From Paraglaciecola hydrolytica (GTDB lineage Bacteria; Pseudomonadota; Gammaproteobacteria; Enterobacterales; Alteromonadaceae): a stretch of 58,479 nucleotides of DNA. Below the pieces are notes generated by a model that was not told the DNA's origin, ran no database searches, and worked only from the letters and a program-made list of their open reading frames with translations. The stretch's first letter is position 1, and each line of letters begins with the position of its first letter. A program made the position numbers and the translations under genes. Positions 46,777-58,353 of this stretch are shown one piece after another. The DNA lies in assembly GCF_001565895.1 (NCBI RefSeq), contig NZ_LSNE01000020.1, forward strand, positions 11,116-69,594. The letters run 5' to 3'.

Positions 46777-47478
46777 ATGATCCGTGATGGGCAATCGATT
46801 ATTAGCATACTGCGCGATAAGATTATTTCAGGCGAATTTTCTGCTGGCGAACGTTTGGCCGAAATCCCTACTGCTGAACGTTTAGGTATTTCACGCACAC
46901 CCATTCGTATTGCATTTCGGGCCTTGGTGCAAGAAGGATTGCTGGAAAAATTGCCACGTCGTGGTTATCAAGTCAGAAATGTTAGCTCAGCTCAGATCTG
47001 TGACTCGGTGGAAGTACGTGGTGTACTTGAAGGTTTAGCAGCAAGACAGGTAGCCGAAGCCGGACTCAATCAAACAACTCAGGATGAACTTCTCGCCTGT
47101 TTAGCGGCGGGGGATGCCTTGTTTGAAGATGGCAAGTTAGTGGAAGAGGATATCCGACATTATCAAAACATGAACATGCGTTTTCATGATTTGATTATAA
47201 CTGCCAGCGGCAACACAGCCATAAAATCTGCTTTAGCCTTAAATGAACACATGCCATTTGCGTCGGTTAATGCTCTGGCATTTAATCCGCAAGAATTAAC
47301 AAGGGAATACCGCCGTTTGCATTATGCCCATATGCAACATCATGCGGTTTACCACGCTTTGGTGAATGGGCAAAGTGCACGAGCTGAAGCCTTGATGAAA
47401 GAACATGCTCACGCTACATTGGCTTATTCGGATTTGTTTGATAAGAAAAGCGCCAAAACAGTTTCAAAAAAAAGTTAG
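46777..47478 (+). CDS. vanR: GntR/FadR-family vanillate repressor
   Basis: A 233-residue GntR regulator with an N-terminal winged helix (IPTAERLGISRTPIRIAFRAL) and a helical FadR/FCD C-terminal domain carrying the usual metal-binding His positions (MRFHDLI, HYAHMQHHAVYHAL). VanR represses vanAB and is released by vanillate. The adjacent boxes match the established VanR operator. GAGGT precedes the ATG. Its last codons overlap the pobA terminator on the other strand. Confidence 0.92.
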   Translation: MIRDGQSIISILRDKIISGEFSAGERLAEIPTAERLGISRTPIRIAFRALVQEGLLEKLPRRGYQVRNVSSAQICDSVEVRGVLEGLAARQVAEAGLNQTTQDELLACLAAGDALFEDGKLVEEDIRHYQNMNMRFHDLIITASGNTAIKSALALNEHMPFASVNALAFNPQELTREYRRLHYAHMQHHAVYHALVNGQSARAEALMKEHAHATLAYSDLFDKKSAKTVSKKS

Positions 47479-47508
47479 TTTGTTACTTTTTATAAGAAAC
47501 AAACTAAC
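47466..47508 (-). terminator. pobA terminator overlapping the end of vanR
   Basis: GTTAGTTTGTT (47474-47484) pairs with AACAAACTAAC (47498-47508). On the minus strand the hairpin is followed by eight Us (47466-47473). It ends the leftward pobA transcript, while its first arm contains the vanR stop codon (47476-47478). Confidence 0.85.
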
Positions 47509-47524
47509 TCAATATTAGAAATAA

Positions 47525-48754
<1,230 letters not shown>

Positions 48755-48875
48755 TTATCTGTTAGGACAATCATGGCTAATTAAATAGCAATTATGAATT
48801 CACATACGCGCTAAGTTATTGTACTTTTGCGTCAAGTTAGTAATGGCCTTAACCCAAAACTGCAGTATGTAATGT

Positions 48876-49757
48876 ATGACAGATAACGCTATTCCTTTTT
48901 ACGATCTCTATGGTGAAGCTTTTATTCGCCAAGAGCCTAATGTGGCTCATGTGGAAGACATTGCTACCAGAAGTCGCGGCCTAGGTTGGGAGATTGCACC
49001 ACATCGGCATAATAGGCTATCGCAGATTATCGCGGTATTTGACGGGCAATGGACTGTTGAACTAGACGATAAACACCATGATTTGCTAGGAAATTGGCTG
49101 GTATTAATTCCCGCTGGTGTGGTACATGGCTTTCATTTTGCGTCAAACACCCAGGGTTTTGTTTTATCGCTGAATGACTCTTTGTTAACAGGGCAGGGTG
49201 AAAGTACTGCCAATGATTTATCCGCCTTGGTGTGGGAGCCGCAAGCTCTAGAATTTAAAGACGCCAGGCAAATAGAGCGCTTTTGCAGTTATATCAAATT
49301 ACTTAAGCATGAACTCACCGCTGATGAAGTAGCGCAGAATCTCGCTGTAACCCACCTAGTGCAGCTAATTTTAGTCACGGTATTACGCCAGCAACGTTTG
49401 CAAGCTATGACACTCAGTAACGCCAGTCGAGAATCTAGCATTTTGCTGAAATTCCGTGCCTTGATTGAGCAGCACTATATGCAACATTTAGCGGTTAGGG
49501 ATTATGCCGAGCACTTGCACATATCGATCTCTAAACTTAATCGCCTGTGCCAAACCTTATTAAACGATTCACCTAAAGCCATTATCCATCAACGTTTAGT
49601 CATCGAAGCCAAACGGCGTTTGATCTACACCAAACAAAGTGTGGAAGAAATCGCAGAAGTACTGGGTTTTAGTGATCCTGCTTATTTCAGCCGTTTTTTC
49701 AAACAAATGGTGGGTCTCACCGCGGGTGCTTTTCGTCAACAAGGGAATATTAGTTAA
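48876..49757 (+). CDS. AraC-family regulator of pobA (PobR-like)
   Basis: A 293-residue AraC/XylS protein. The N-terminal cupin sensor domain has HRHNRLSQIIAVFDG and the loop IPAGVVHGFHF. The C-terminal double HTH runs from about residue 195 (LHISISKLNRLCQ to EVLGFSDPAYFSRFFKQ). It is divergent from pobA with a 136-base gap. AraC-type PobR/PobC activators bind 4-hydroxybenzoate and switch on pobA (family knowledge). Confidence 0.88.
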   Translation: MTDNAIPFYDLYGEAFIRQEPNVAHVEDIATRSRGLGWEIAPHRHNRLSQIIAVFDGQWTVELDDKHHDLLGNWLVLIPAGVVHGFHFASNTQGFVLSLNDSLLTGQGESTANDLSALVWEPQALEFKDARQIERFCSYIKLLKHELTADEVAQNLAVTHLVQLILVTVLRQQRLQAMTLSNASRESSILLKFRALIEQHYMQHLAVRDYAEHLHISISKLNRLCQTLLNDSPKAIIHQRLVIEAKRRLIYTKQSVEEIAEVLGFSDPAYFSRFFKQMVGLTAGAFRQQGNIS

Positions 49758-49824
49758 CCTGAGATCTGGTTAAGCCAGCATTAAACTCTGACTATTGGCG
49801 TACATAAAATGACATGCTTCTATT

Positions 49825-50120
49825 TTAATGGAGTCGATAAACTGAAAGCCCGTCGGCTTGCCACTTAAAACCGGATTTTTTATATTTTTTCCCTGTTTGG
49901 TCAAAGATGTAAACATGTTGTGTAGCGAGTAACTTGTGGCAATTTACTCGTTTTTGTTTTTTGCTCACTCCTATACTCTTGTCAATTTCATGGTAGTACT
50001 CAACATGTGTATTGTTTGTTGCTATCAAGCAAACTGGACATCATTGCAGGGCTGACATAGGTCTTCATGACCTTATATTTGCCAGCTAATAATTCTGTTG
50101 TGCTCCACTACGTCTTGTTT
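49825..50120 (-). pseudogene. Possible frameshifted gene remnant of unknown family
   Basis: The minus strand has two adjoining open segments in different frames. The first (down to about 50020) includes LAGKYKVMKTYVSPAMMSSL and ends in a stop. The second (to 49825) includes HEIDKSIGVSKKQKRVN and ends SGFKWQADGLSVYRLH. Both read like real protein, with charged, non-repetitive composition, and a single shift near 50025 would join them. I do not recognise the family. The rest of the 457-base gap between the regulator and the GH140-like gene shows nothing else. Confidence 0.35.
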
Positions 50121-50214
50121 ACTGTCCAGTGAAGACTCGCGTTAATGCTGCGCCTGTATCAGCAGATTGTGGCGCAGAACATTGCCACTGTTGGCGGCAT
50201 ATTTCTCCCTACAC

Positions 50215-51639
50215 TTATTTAAAGTCGAGGATAAGTACCCAATCATTAGCGGCTTGCTCTTCGCCCGGTGGGTCAAAATGTAATACAGCGTGGTTTTTCA
50301 TCTTTAGGGCGGGGGATGTTTCACCATTTTGTGGGTTGTACCAACTTGCCGTAACAAACTTAGCGTTAATTTTACTGCCATCAATGTCGAACGAACGGCC
50401 GGTATAGGTATATATAAAGGCGTAATTCTGCCCTCGGGTTGCCACTAGATAGTTATATTCGTCCCCGTTAGCGCCAGCGATTAAGTTTTGCGCGGGTACT
50501 CTTTCAAAGTAGGGCCGTGACAGCATAAGGTTTTTTAAATATTGCATTTGGCCCGCGCCCGGTTCATGCATACCTTCATACCAATAATTGCGCACCCCAA
50601 ATGCGCCATCACCACTATTGGGTTTGTGCATTTGCATGACAGCATTATTGCCAAAGGTATGTCCAAATGCGCCTGCAAAGACTGACCAATAAGCATAACG
50701 TCTGGTATCTGCATCGTTCCAATAACCTTCTTTGGGATCGTGCAAACCTCGTGGAATATTTTCGTAGGAGGGTTCGCCATCTATGCTTGGTTTAATCGGC
50801 AGGCGGGCATAATCTTCATTGATATAACGCCAATTATCTTCACCTTTCCACGTAGCTGGATCATCAGTGCCAATTTGGTCGTAACGGCGATGGCCGGATT
50901 GAAACATATTAAAATCTAGCCAGTCACTATTGTGGAACCATGTCGAGGATTGTGTGCGGCCACGGGGATGAAAGGTGATGAGTTGTTGGTCAGCATGTTT
51001 ATCTAAGGCTGTGCCCATTTTCTCCCATACTTGGGGAATTTCGTTGCCATAAATATCACCGCCGTTAAGCCAAATGATGTTGATTCTATGTGCAAATCGT
51101 TGACCTAACCAATCGGCATATTGCGCGGCCCATTCACCCTCTTGTGGCTGTTTTTTGGCGATAGTTCCCCAAGCAGGTACCATGGCCAGATATAAGCCTT
51201 TTTTTGCGGCTAAATCGGCAATGTAGTCCACGTGATCCCAGTAGTCGTACTGTTCTTCATCGGTGAACGAATGCCCCTTGCTTACTTTAGGCTCTGTAAA
51301 ACCTTCGCCATTAAACGCATAGTCACCATAAAAATTAACTGCAGGTAAGTCATGGATCACCATGACTTGAATAACATTAAAACCTTTGTCTTTTCTGTCG
51401 TCTAAATAACGTTCCGCTTCTTCTCTGCTGAGTTTTTGAAATAACAACCAAGCGGTATCAGCCAGCCAAAAGAAAGGTTGTCCGTCTTGATACTGTAAAA
51501 AACGACCATTGGTCGAAACTTGTAATTGTTGTAGTGCATTGCCGCTTTTAACGGGTGAATGAGTGAGGGTAGAACACGCACTCATCATAAACAAAGTGAC
51601 AAGCAAAACATTGGCAATATAACGCTTTTTTAAACTCAC
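50215..51639 (-). CDS. GH140-like glycoside hydrolase lipoprotein (DUF4038, apiosidase-type)
   Basis: A 474-residue protein with GTG start (AGAGGAAA upstream) and lipobox MSAC, so likely an anchored lipoprotein. After RFLQYQDGQPFFWLADTAW comes a TIM barrel. Candidate catalytic residues are Asp195 in LNGGDIYG and Glu289 in SIDGEPSYE. The C-terminus is a small beta domain of the Collagen_bind_2 kind. Characterised GH140 members are apiosidases acting on pectic rhamnogalacturonan II; related DUF4038 proteins have other targets. Last gene of the leftward glycan locus. Confidence 0.82.
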   Translation of the reverse strand: MSLKKRYIANVLLVTLFMMSACSTLTHSPVKSGNALQQLQVSTNGRFLQYQDGQPFFWLADTAWLLFQKLSREEAERYLDDRKDKGFNVIQVMVIHDLPAVNFYGDYAFNGEGFTEPKVSKGHSFTDEEQYDYWDHVDYIADLAAKKGLYLAMVPAWGTIAKKQPQEGEWAAQYADWLGQRFAHRINIIWLNGGDIYGNEIPQVWEKMGTALDKHADQQLITFHPRGRTQSSTWFHNSDWLDFNMFQSGHRRYDQIGTDDPATWKGEDNWRYINEDYARLPIKPSIDGEPSYENIPRGLHDPKEGYWNDADTRRYAYWSVFAGAFGHTFGNNAVMQMHKPNSGDGAFGVRNYWYEGMHEPGAGQMQYLKNLMLSRPYFERVPAQNLIAGANGDEYNYLVATRGQNYAFIYTYTGRSFDIDGSKINAKFVTASWYNPQNGETSPALKMKNHAVLHFDPPGEEQAANDWVLILDFK

Positions 51640-51673
51640 AAGATTTCCTCTACCGTTAAATCGAATTACTTAA

Positions 51674-53350
51674 TTAGAATTTGCTTTTCTGAGTGCAACA
51701 GGGGTGGGGCAGGCTAAAGTTAAATTCAGTAAAATCGGCATAATGTTGCACTGCACGAGTTTGCCCTTGGTTTAAGCGAGCAAATAATCCGACTTTAGCG
51801 CCGACCCAACGACCGGCCCTCGCCTGAAACAATTCATCAAAGGTTTGAAAACGTCCCTGACTATCTACATAACCTGAGGTCACTACACCACCGGCTGATA
51901 CAGTAAAGCGTAAGGTCACTGTATCGCTTGGCCATTCCACTTGGGCTTTAAAATGTTCTGTGCAATCTTGGCGGGTATTTTTACATTCGGCGAAACCTAA
52001 CATGGCTTTACCCTCGGTTTTTTGCATGCCAATCCAACGGTAGTCTTCACCAAACATAATGAGTCCGGCACTGATATTGTCGCTATCAGGGCCAATGTTC
52101 ATGGTGGTCTGTACGATAAATTCTGGGGCAGGGAGTTTTTGCAACAAGATGGCAGGGTTCAACCATAGGTTGTGGGTTTCTGGCGCGATATCAGGTTGAG
52201 CAAACAATCTCAGCTGACCTTTATTGGCAGAAAGGGAATACCAATCATCCTGATAATTGGCATTCCACTGCCATTGTAAGGCCAGTGTGCTAGCGGAAAA
52301 ATCATCGCTAAAAGGTAAATTACTTATGTTTTGCACAGGCCCTTTAGGTTTTGCATAAAAACGCACTGGATTGCCAATGCCATCATGGTCAGCGTCTACT
52401 CCAATCACAGGCCAATCATTTTGCCAGCTCATAGGTTGCAAATGCACTATGCGACCATAGGCTGTTTTAGACTGAAAATGTAAAAACCAATCCTCCTTGG
52501 CGGGCGTGGTTACCCAAGCCCCCTGATGGGGCCCATTGGTTAAGGTATCACCTTGTTCCATCACAGTTTTATGCTCATAGGGGCCTTGAATATTAGTGGC
52601 ACGAAACACCGTCTGCCACCCAACTGGGACACCTCCTGCGGGAGCAAAAATATAATAGTAGCCATTACGCTTATAAAATTTAGGGCCTTCTAAGGTTTTA
52701 TAACCGGGAATTTGATGACCATCGATGATGATCTCTCCTTGGGGGGCAACAACACTGGCATCAGTTGTCATCTCATGTAAGGTCAAAATGTTATTTATGC
52801 CCGCGCGGCTTTTTGCCCAGCCATGCAGTAGATAGGCTTTACCATCGTCATCCCACAGTGGGGTAGGATCGATCAATCCCTGGCCGACTAAAATTAAACG
52901 AGGTTTACTCCATTCTTGCTTAGGATCCTTGGCCGTTACGACATAAATACCAAAATCGGGATCAGGATAGAAAATCCAAAATTGTTCATCGTGATAACGG
53001 ATATTGGGTGCCCATACACCCTCACCATGACGCGGCTGCGAAAAATGCGGCTCAGGCACTTGCACGGGCAGGGCATGGTTGATCAATTGCCAGTTAACTA
53101 AATCTTTTGAATGTAAAATAGGTAAGCCAGGGGCTGCATTAAAACTCGAGGCTGTCATGTAATAATCGCCATCAACAGCGACGACATCTGGATCAGAATA
53201 GTCAGCGTACAGAATAGGGTTTTGGTAGTAGCCATTGCCTAAATCAGCTTGCCAAGGCGCGGCAGTTTGTTGCGTTGGATTGGTGCACGCAACTATGTTT
53301 AATACCACAAAAGTGACGATAGTTAGTATGACACCAAGCCGTAATATCAT
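51674..53350 (-). CDS. GH43-family glycosidase lipoprotein with C-terminal beta-sandwich
   Basis: A 558-residue protein with lipobox NIVAC (Cys22). The five-bladed propeller (about 40-330) carries the GH43 trio: Asp53 (DYSDPDV), Asp161 ([11 protein letters not shown]) and Glu221 (TLEGPKFY). From about 350 a concanavalin-like sandwich follows, common in beta-xylosidases and arabinofuranosidases of this family. The ATG overlaps the upstream DUF1593 stop by four bases. Activity on arabinose- or xylose-containing side chains is likely. Confidence 0.88.
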   Translation of the reverse strand: MILRLGVILTIVTFVVLNIVACTNPTQQTAAPWQADLGNGYYQNPILYADYSDPDVVAVDGDYYMTASSFNAAPGLPILHSKDLVNWQLINHALPVQVPEPHFSQPRHGEGVWAPNIRYHDEQFWIFYPDPDFGIYVVTAKDPKQEWSKPRLILVGQGLIDPTPLWDDDGKAYLLHGWAKSRAGINNILTLHEMTTDASVVAPQGEIIIDGHQIPGYKTLEGPKFYKRNGYYYIFAPAGGVPVGWQTVFRATNIQGPYEHKTVMEQGDTLTNGPHQGAWVTTPAKEDWFLHFQSKTAYGRIVHLQPMSWQNDWPVIGVDADHDGIGNPVRFYAKPKGPVQNISNLPFSDDFSASTLALQWQWNANYQDDWYSLSANKGQLRLFAQPDIAPETHNLWLNPAILLQKLPAPEFIVQTTMNIGPDSDNISAGLIMFGEDYRWIGMQKTEGKAMLGFAECKNTRQDCTEHFKAQVEWPSDTVTLRFTVSAGGVVTSGYVDSQGRFQTFDELFQARAGRWVGAKVGLFARLNQGQTRAVQHYADFTEFNFSLPHPCCTQKSKF

Positions 53351-54828
53351 GGTGTTACGTCCACAATCACACGTTGATAACGAGTAAGTCGTGGTGTGCC
53401 GTGGTCGGTCACCGCTAAAATGAAATGCATGGTGCCTGTACCAGGAGGCATCACCCGAGACGTTTTTACGTTAAACCAGGCTTTTGGCTGGTCAAAGTTA
53501 TTAATATCATGTTTTAACCCTGTCCGTGAGTTAGACATCCCCCGAGTGCCTGCTTCTTCATATACAAACCAATGGTAAGACAAGGCATCGCCATCCGGAT
53601 CGGTTGAATTAGAGGCATCTAGTTCAACTCTATCGCCGACTTTGGCAACAATATAAGCAGGATGGTTTAATTTAGGCACGGGTGGATGATTTGCTTCTTT
53701 GTAGGGTTTAATCGTCCAATCCATACGAGCGGCAAAATCATTTTGATAGGCTTCACGCCAACGCCAGATTGAGGCGTGGTTGGTGGTATGCCACTCGCCA
53801 TCATTGCCAAGCACTTCATCTTGCGCGTTGGTCCAGATGGGGCGGGTTTCTTCTTCCAAAAACCACTTTTCTTTTTTCGGTGTATACAGCTCATAGCGGC
53901 CGCCCCAACCACCCCAATTCGGGTTTTCCGGACTGCTTAATCCATTGTTGATTAGATTTAAAAAGGCGGGGGTATCACCTTCCATCATATATTCCCAAGA
54001 TGGGTACACTGCACCTAAAGGTCCTTTTTCATGAATGTTGCGTTTTAACCATTCGTTAGACACTAATTCAAAGTCAGCTCCGCCAAAACGGCCATGGAAT
54101 TTATCACCACCAATAGCAATCCATGTGGCATGGTGAAATCCGCCACCGGCATTAATGCCAGGTGTCACAATATAAAACAGCTCGGGAAATTCTTTGCGGA
54201 TCCACGGGCCACTGTCGTCCTGATCGGAAATGGCGTAAACCCGTAATTTTGCCACAAAGGCCTGCAGTTCAGTGGCCGTGCGAGTCGCGCGTACTTTCCA
54301 TAGCGCTTGGGCAAGTACATTGGGGCCACCCCACACGTTAACCCATAAAGGCCTTTTATCCATGCGATCAACTGCTTTAATTAATAAGTCTGAGCCCGCT
54401 GAATCTTTGCCTTTACCTACACCGGCCATATCATGCACAGGAATACTTTGTGATATTTTACTGAGCAAATAATCGGCTGTTGGGTAACCTGGCTCGTGTA
54501 ATATTAAGTTATCTCGAACCTTGCCATAGGCCTCGACGATTCTAGTTATTTGCTCTGGTTCAATTTGGTCTTTTTTAGGGCCTTGGGGCGTGGCCACTAA
54601 GCCTTCTATATCGATTTGATTGGCATAGGTTAATAAGCGCACCATGGACATTTGGTCATCCGGATCGCCACCAATATCGGTCAAAACAAACAGACGAGGT
54701 TTTTCATTATTGCTGAGTTGTTGCTCGATATTTTTAGCAAAAACTGAAGTGATATTACTCAGTAACAGAATTCCAGAAAATAAAATTGTGGTACGCCTGA
54801 TTTTGTTAACAAAGACATTATTTTTCAT
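53347..54828 (-). CDS. DUF1593 protein (Sde182-type, nucleoside-hydrolase-like), copy 1
   Basis: A 493-residue exported protein. Signal peptide to about 31 (ending SVFA), then a nucleoside-hydrolase-like domain beginning [15 protein letters not shown], then a C-terminal Ig/PKD-like domain ([20 protein letters not shown]). Related proteins are called cellulose-binding in annotations, but the enzymatic role is unproven. The Asp-rich DIGGDPDD loop resembles the calcium site of nucleoside hydrolases, so it may hydrolyse an N- or O-glycoside (inference). Tandem paralogue of the next gene. Confidence 0.82.
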   Translation of the reverse strand: MKNNVFVNKIRRTTILFSGILLLSNITSVFAKNIEQQLSNNEKPRLFVLTDIGGDPDDQMSMVRLLTYANQIDIEGLVATPQGPKKDQIEPEQITRIVEAYGKVRDNLILHEPGYPTADYLLSKISQSIPVHDMAGVGKGKDSAGSDLLIKAVDRMDKRPLWVNVWGGPNVLAQALWKVRATRTATELQAFVAKLRVYAISDQDDSGPWIRKEFPELFYIVTPGINAGGGFHHATWIAIGGDKFHGRFGGADFELVSNEWLKRNIHEKGPLGAVYPSWEYMMEGDTPAFLNLINNGLSSPENPNWGGWGGRYELYTPKKEKWFLEEETRPIWTNAQDEVLGNDGEWHTTNHASIWRWREAYQNDFAARMDWTIKPYKEANHPPVPKLNHPAYIVAKVGDRVELDASNSTDPDGDALSYHWFVYEEAGTRGMSNSRTGLKHDINNFDQPKAWFNVKTSRVMPPGTGTMHFILAVTDHGTPRLTRYQRVIVDVTP

Positions 54829-54848
54829 AGTATAAATACCCTTAGCTT

Positions 54849-56330
54849 TTAAGGTTTAACATCAACAATTACGCGCTGATAACGCGTTAAACGGGGTGTG
54901 CCGTGATCAGTCACTGCCAAAATAAAGTGCATGGTGCCGTGACGTAATACACGACTCGTTGGCACCGTAAACCACGCTTTAGCTTGGTCAAAATCATTCA
55001 CCTCAACGGGTTGTCCTGTGCGTGCTGTCGATACGGTAAAAGTACCGGCTTCTCCGTAATAGAACCAAAGATAAGATAGGGAATCACCATCTGGATCACT
55101 TGAGCCTAAGGCTGACAAATCGACCCGTTCACCCGGCTTGGCAGTTACATAATTGGCATGAGCGAGTTTCGCTACCGGCGGGTGGTTTGTTTCGTCATAA
55201 GACTTAATCGTCCAGTCCATTCTTGCTGCAAAATCATGCTGGAAAGCTTCACGCCAACGCCAGATTGTCCCATGGTTACTGGTATGCCAACGACCATCAT
55301 GGCCGAGTACTTCATCAACTGCATTAGTCCAAAACGGACGCGTTTCGGGCTCTAGGAACCACTTTTCCATATGTGGTGTGTACAACTCATAACGACCACC
55401 CCAGCCGCCCCAATTTGGATGTTCCATATTGTTTAAGCCGTTATTAATCAAACCAAGGAAGCTTGGTGTGTCACCTTCCATTAGGTATTCGGTATGGGGG
55501 TGTTCTGCACCTAGTGGGCCTTTTGAACGAATGTGTTTATCCAACCATGGGTTGTCAACTAAGGCGAAGTTGCCTCCGTCAAAACGCCCATGAAAGTTAT
55601 CGCCTGCAATACCACTCCAGGTTGCAAAGTGATAGCCACCACCAGAGTGAAAACCGGGGCTGGCAATATAATGTAATGCAGGAAAATTTTTGCGGATCCA
55701 CGGGCCAGAATCATCCTGATCTGAGATGGTATAAACCCGAATTTTTTCAACAAATTTGGCAAGTTCTTTGGCTGAACGGGTGTCATGTACTTTCCACAGT
55801 GCCTGAGCAAGTACGTTAGGACCACCCCAAACCGTTACCCATAATGGTCTAGAGTCTTTTTTATCTACTGCCGCGATAAGGGCTTCAGAACCAGCTGAAT
55901 CCATGCCTTTACCTACTGCATGCATGCCGTAGTCTGGTAAGCCCTCAGCCACCACAGATAATAAATGTTGCTCAGTAGGAAAACCTTTCTCGTGTTGCAA
56001 TAAGTTATCACGCACTTGTCCATAGGCTTTAATAATACTGCGAATTCGTGGAGCAGCAGTGCGATGTTGCTGGTGGATAGAGGTTGTGGCTATTAAGCCT
56101 TCGACATCCCATTGATTTGAATACACCAAGAAACGCACTAATGATTGTGCATCATCCGGTTCATTTTCGATGTCGGTTAAGACAAATATCCGTGGTTTTT
56201 CTAAGCCGACTGCCTGTGCTCGGCTGCATAGCACCAACACTAAGCCTGCGCAGACAACACTAGCGACTACTATTCTTAACGTTTGACTTAGTAAGCGCAG
56301 CAAGCTCTTATATTTCACACTGATGTTCAT
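54849..56330 (-). CDS. DUF1593 protein (Sde182-type, nucleoside-hydrolase-like), copy 2
   Basis: About 493 residues from the ATG at 56330 ([12 protein letters not shown], signal peptide ending SRAQA); a TTG 15 bases earlier is less likely. It has the same architecture as copy 1 and shares long blocks such as [13 protein letters not shown] and the C-terminal [11 protein letters not shown]. The metal-site loop differs: [10 protein letters not shown] here against DIGGDPDDQ in copy 1. The copies are 20 bases apart in the same direction, an old tandem duplication whose members may have diverged in substrate. Confidence 0.82.
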   Translation of the reverse strand: MNISVKYKSLLRLLSQTLRIVVASVVCAGLVLVLCSRAQAVGLEKPRIFVLTDIENEPDDAQSLVRFLVYSNQWDVEGLIATTSIHQQHRTAAPRIRSIIKAYGQVRDNLLQHEKGFPTEQHLLSVVAEGLPDYGMHAVGKGMDSAGSEALIAAVDKKDSRPLWVTVWGGPNVLAQALWKVHDTRSAKELAKFVEKIRVYTISDQDDSGPWIRKNFPALHYIASPGFHSGGGYHFATWSGIAGDNFHGRFDGGNFALVDNPWLDKHIRSKGPLGAEHPHTEYLMEGDTPSFLGLINNGLNNMEHPNWGGWGGRYELYTPHMEKWFLEPETRPFWTNAVDEVLGHDGRWHTSNHGTIWRWREAFQHDFAARMDWTIKSYDETNHPPVAKLAHANYVTAKPGERVDLSALGSSDPDGDSLSYLWFYYGEAGTFTVSTARTGQPVEVNDFDQAKAWFTVPTSRVLRHGTMHFILAVTDHGTPRLTRYQRVIVDVKP

Positions 56331-56422
56331 AATAAAATTATCCAAGTGATTCTAGGGTTTTTTCCATGCTCTACCTGCCCTTAGGGATTAAATATCAGTT
56401 CTAATTTTGCAGAAAATAGGAA

Positions 56423-58300
56423 TTAAGATTCAGGTTCACGGTTAGCGACAATGCTGACATCATCAATTAAAAATTGGCTCTTTGTGCTTTTAATGTCAGC
56501 ATCAGTTAGTTCATGGCCGCCGCTTCCACGCCGACGATATTCGCCAGTCCTAATGACTAATCGTTCAACGTTTGGCACCAACTCAGTGAAATACGCTTTA
56601 CGATAAAGCACTTCTTCACCGTTGATGCGGAATTGAAAACTGTCCACATCGTGGTCTGGATTAACGTCTATCTCTACGTCCATCCATTTATCTGCCGTAT
56701 AAGTGCCAGCGGGTTTCCAGATCCCTTCGTGTTTGGCTTCAACCTGACCTTGTTCAGTGAAGGCAAGTTGCACCGCGCGTAAACCCGCGGCGTTTACTAG
56801 GTCAATCTCTAAGCGACCATTCACTTGTTTAGCTAATAATTTAAAGCGGATCAGGGCTGAACGGCTAGCGGGGAATACCCGAGTGACACTGGCATAATCG
56901 TAGGGATCTTCATCAGCTAAAGACAAGACATTACCTTGTGCAGATCGAGTATCATATACTGTCACAGGGGCCCAAAGGGGTTTGTATATATTCCAACCAA
57001 TGGGCAAATTGACAGCATCTAATTGTGAAAAATCATCGTTAATATTACCGCTCACCACACTCTGAGTTGGTGTTGGTACCATACTCACCCAGATATCTTC
57101 TTTATTAACACTGTAAGTAAGCCAAAGGTTGCCATCGGCAGGTGTACCATTACCTTCCACGATGCCGCGCACATATTGTGCACCCATATTTTTATATTTA
57201 CCTGGGTAGCGCTGAACGGGTAATTCACCATGTACAGCTAATAAATTTTGGAAGTTTTGTCCATTTTCACTGGTGGCTATCGCCAAGGGATGACGCAAGC
57301 GCGTGGTGGGGTTAAAAGCTAAAGCGTAACGTCCGTCTGTTGTTTTTTGTCCCCAGTACTTAGCCGCACTGGCCGGAATATTGATAGCTTGCCCGCTGCT
57401 TTGCCAAGATAGGGCTTTGTTGTCAGTAACAAAGGTGGCGCCGGCTTTAACTATTCCCATTGTTTGACCCGAGGGCAGGGTATAATAAGATAGTGCTTGT
57501 CCTTCAACGCCGTATAAACCGGTTTTATCTAAACGATCTTCTTCCCACCATGGTGAGGTTATTAACCTGTCGGCCAACAAACTTTCACACGCTGCAATAA
57601 ATTCTTTATCGTCACTGGTGGAAAATAAGGGGAAATGCTCTGTGTCCTGTTTAGTCCAATTTCCATTAGCATTAAGACGGATGAAATAAATCGGACTTAA
57701 TGAGCCATCAGCATATATTTCGCGGACCGCCCGTCCTACACCTTCACCCATGTGAGGTTTGGGATAAGAACCAAAAAACGCGGTAGTTAATAACTTACCG
57801 TTTGGCGCATGGTAAAAACTGGCTCGTTGGTGATTAATACTAAAATTGCCATCGGACAGTTGATAAGCGGGAAAGATAACTTTGGGCGCTTCCCATGTTA
57901 TGCCATCTGTCGATGACGTCAGTGAGGTAGATGTATTGGGATCATGCTCATTCACTGGGGCATGCAAATAATTTAAATAAAACTTACCACGCCAATAGGC
58001 CAGCATGGGGGCGTGTGTATAAGTATCGCTTACCTTATCAGCATGCATAGAATTGATTCGATTGGCGCGGTAAACCTGAATATTTTGCACACCGATAACC
58101 GGACGTAATCCACCATCGGCATTGCTATTAACCACTATCTCGCCGTCGTATTGAATATTGGCTAGTGTTTTTTCGGCTGATGAACTTGAGGGTGTTATGA
58201 CAACTTGCTGCTCTTTTGTGCAAGCGACCATCAACAGGCAATAAATCGCCAATGTTATTTTATTGGCGATTAGTCTTTTGAGTATTGCCTGTTGTGCCAT
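56423..58300 (-). CDS. Exported lipoprotein of unclear family, possible beta-propeller glycosidase plus beta-sandwich
   Basis: A 625-residue protein with lipobox LMVAC, so probably membrane-anchored. Residues about 60-430 show repeated sialidase-like strands and turns (SLTSSTDGITWEAPKV, then TSENGQNFQNL), suggesting a six-bladed propeller. From about 440 a second domain reads like a LamG/concanavalin sandwich (DDFSQLDAVNLPIGW to FLIDDVSIV). I cannot assign a GH family; sialidase-fold rhamnosidases and lyases are possibilities. It starts on the same strand just before the DUF1593 pair. Confidence 0.65.
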   Translation of the reverse strand: MAQQAILKRLIANKITLAIYCLLMVACTKEQQVVITPSSSSAEKTLANIQYDGEIVVNSNADGGLRPVIGVQNIQVYRANRINSMHADKVSDTYTHAPMLAYWRGKFYLNYLHAPVNEHDPNTSTSLTSSTDGITWEAPKVIFPAYQLSDGNFSINHQRASFYHAPNGKLLTTAFFGSYPKPHMGEGVGRAVREIYADGSLSPIYFIRLNANGNWTKQDTEHFPLFSTSDDKEFIAACESLLADRLITSPWWEEDRLDKTGLYGVEGQALSYYTLPSGQTMGIVKAGATFVTDNKALSWQSSGQAINIPASAAKYWGQKTTDGRYALAFNPTTRLRHPLAIATSENGQNFQNLLAVHGELPVQRYPGKYKNMGAQYVRGIVEGNGTPADGNLWLTYSVNKEDIWVSMVPTPTQSVVSGNINDDFSQLDAVNLPIGWNIYKPLWAPVTVYDTRSAQGNVLSLADEDPYDYASVTRVFPASRSALIRFKLLAKQVNGRLEIDLVNAAGLRAVQLAFTEQGQVEAKHEGIWKPAGTYTADKWMDVEIDVNPDHDVDSFQFRINGEEVLYRKAYFTELVPNVERLVIRTGEYRRRGSGGHELTDADIKSTKSQFLIDDVSIVANREPES

Positions 58301-58353
58301 GGTTGCTTCCTTTACTGCTAAAAATATCGTCTGTCTATCGTTCAGTAGCGTGA

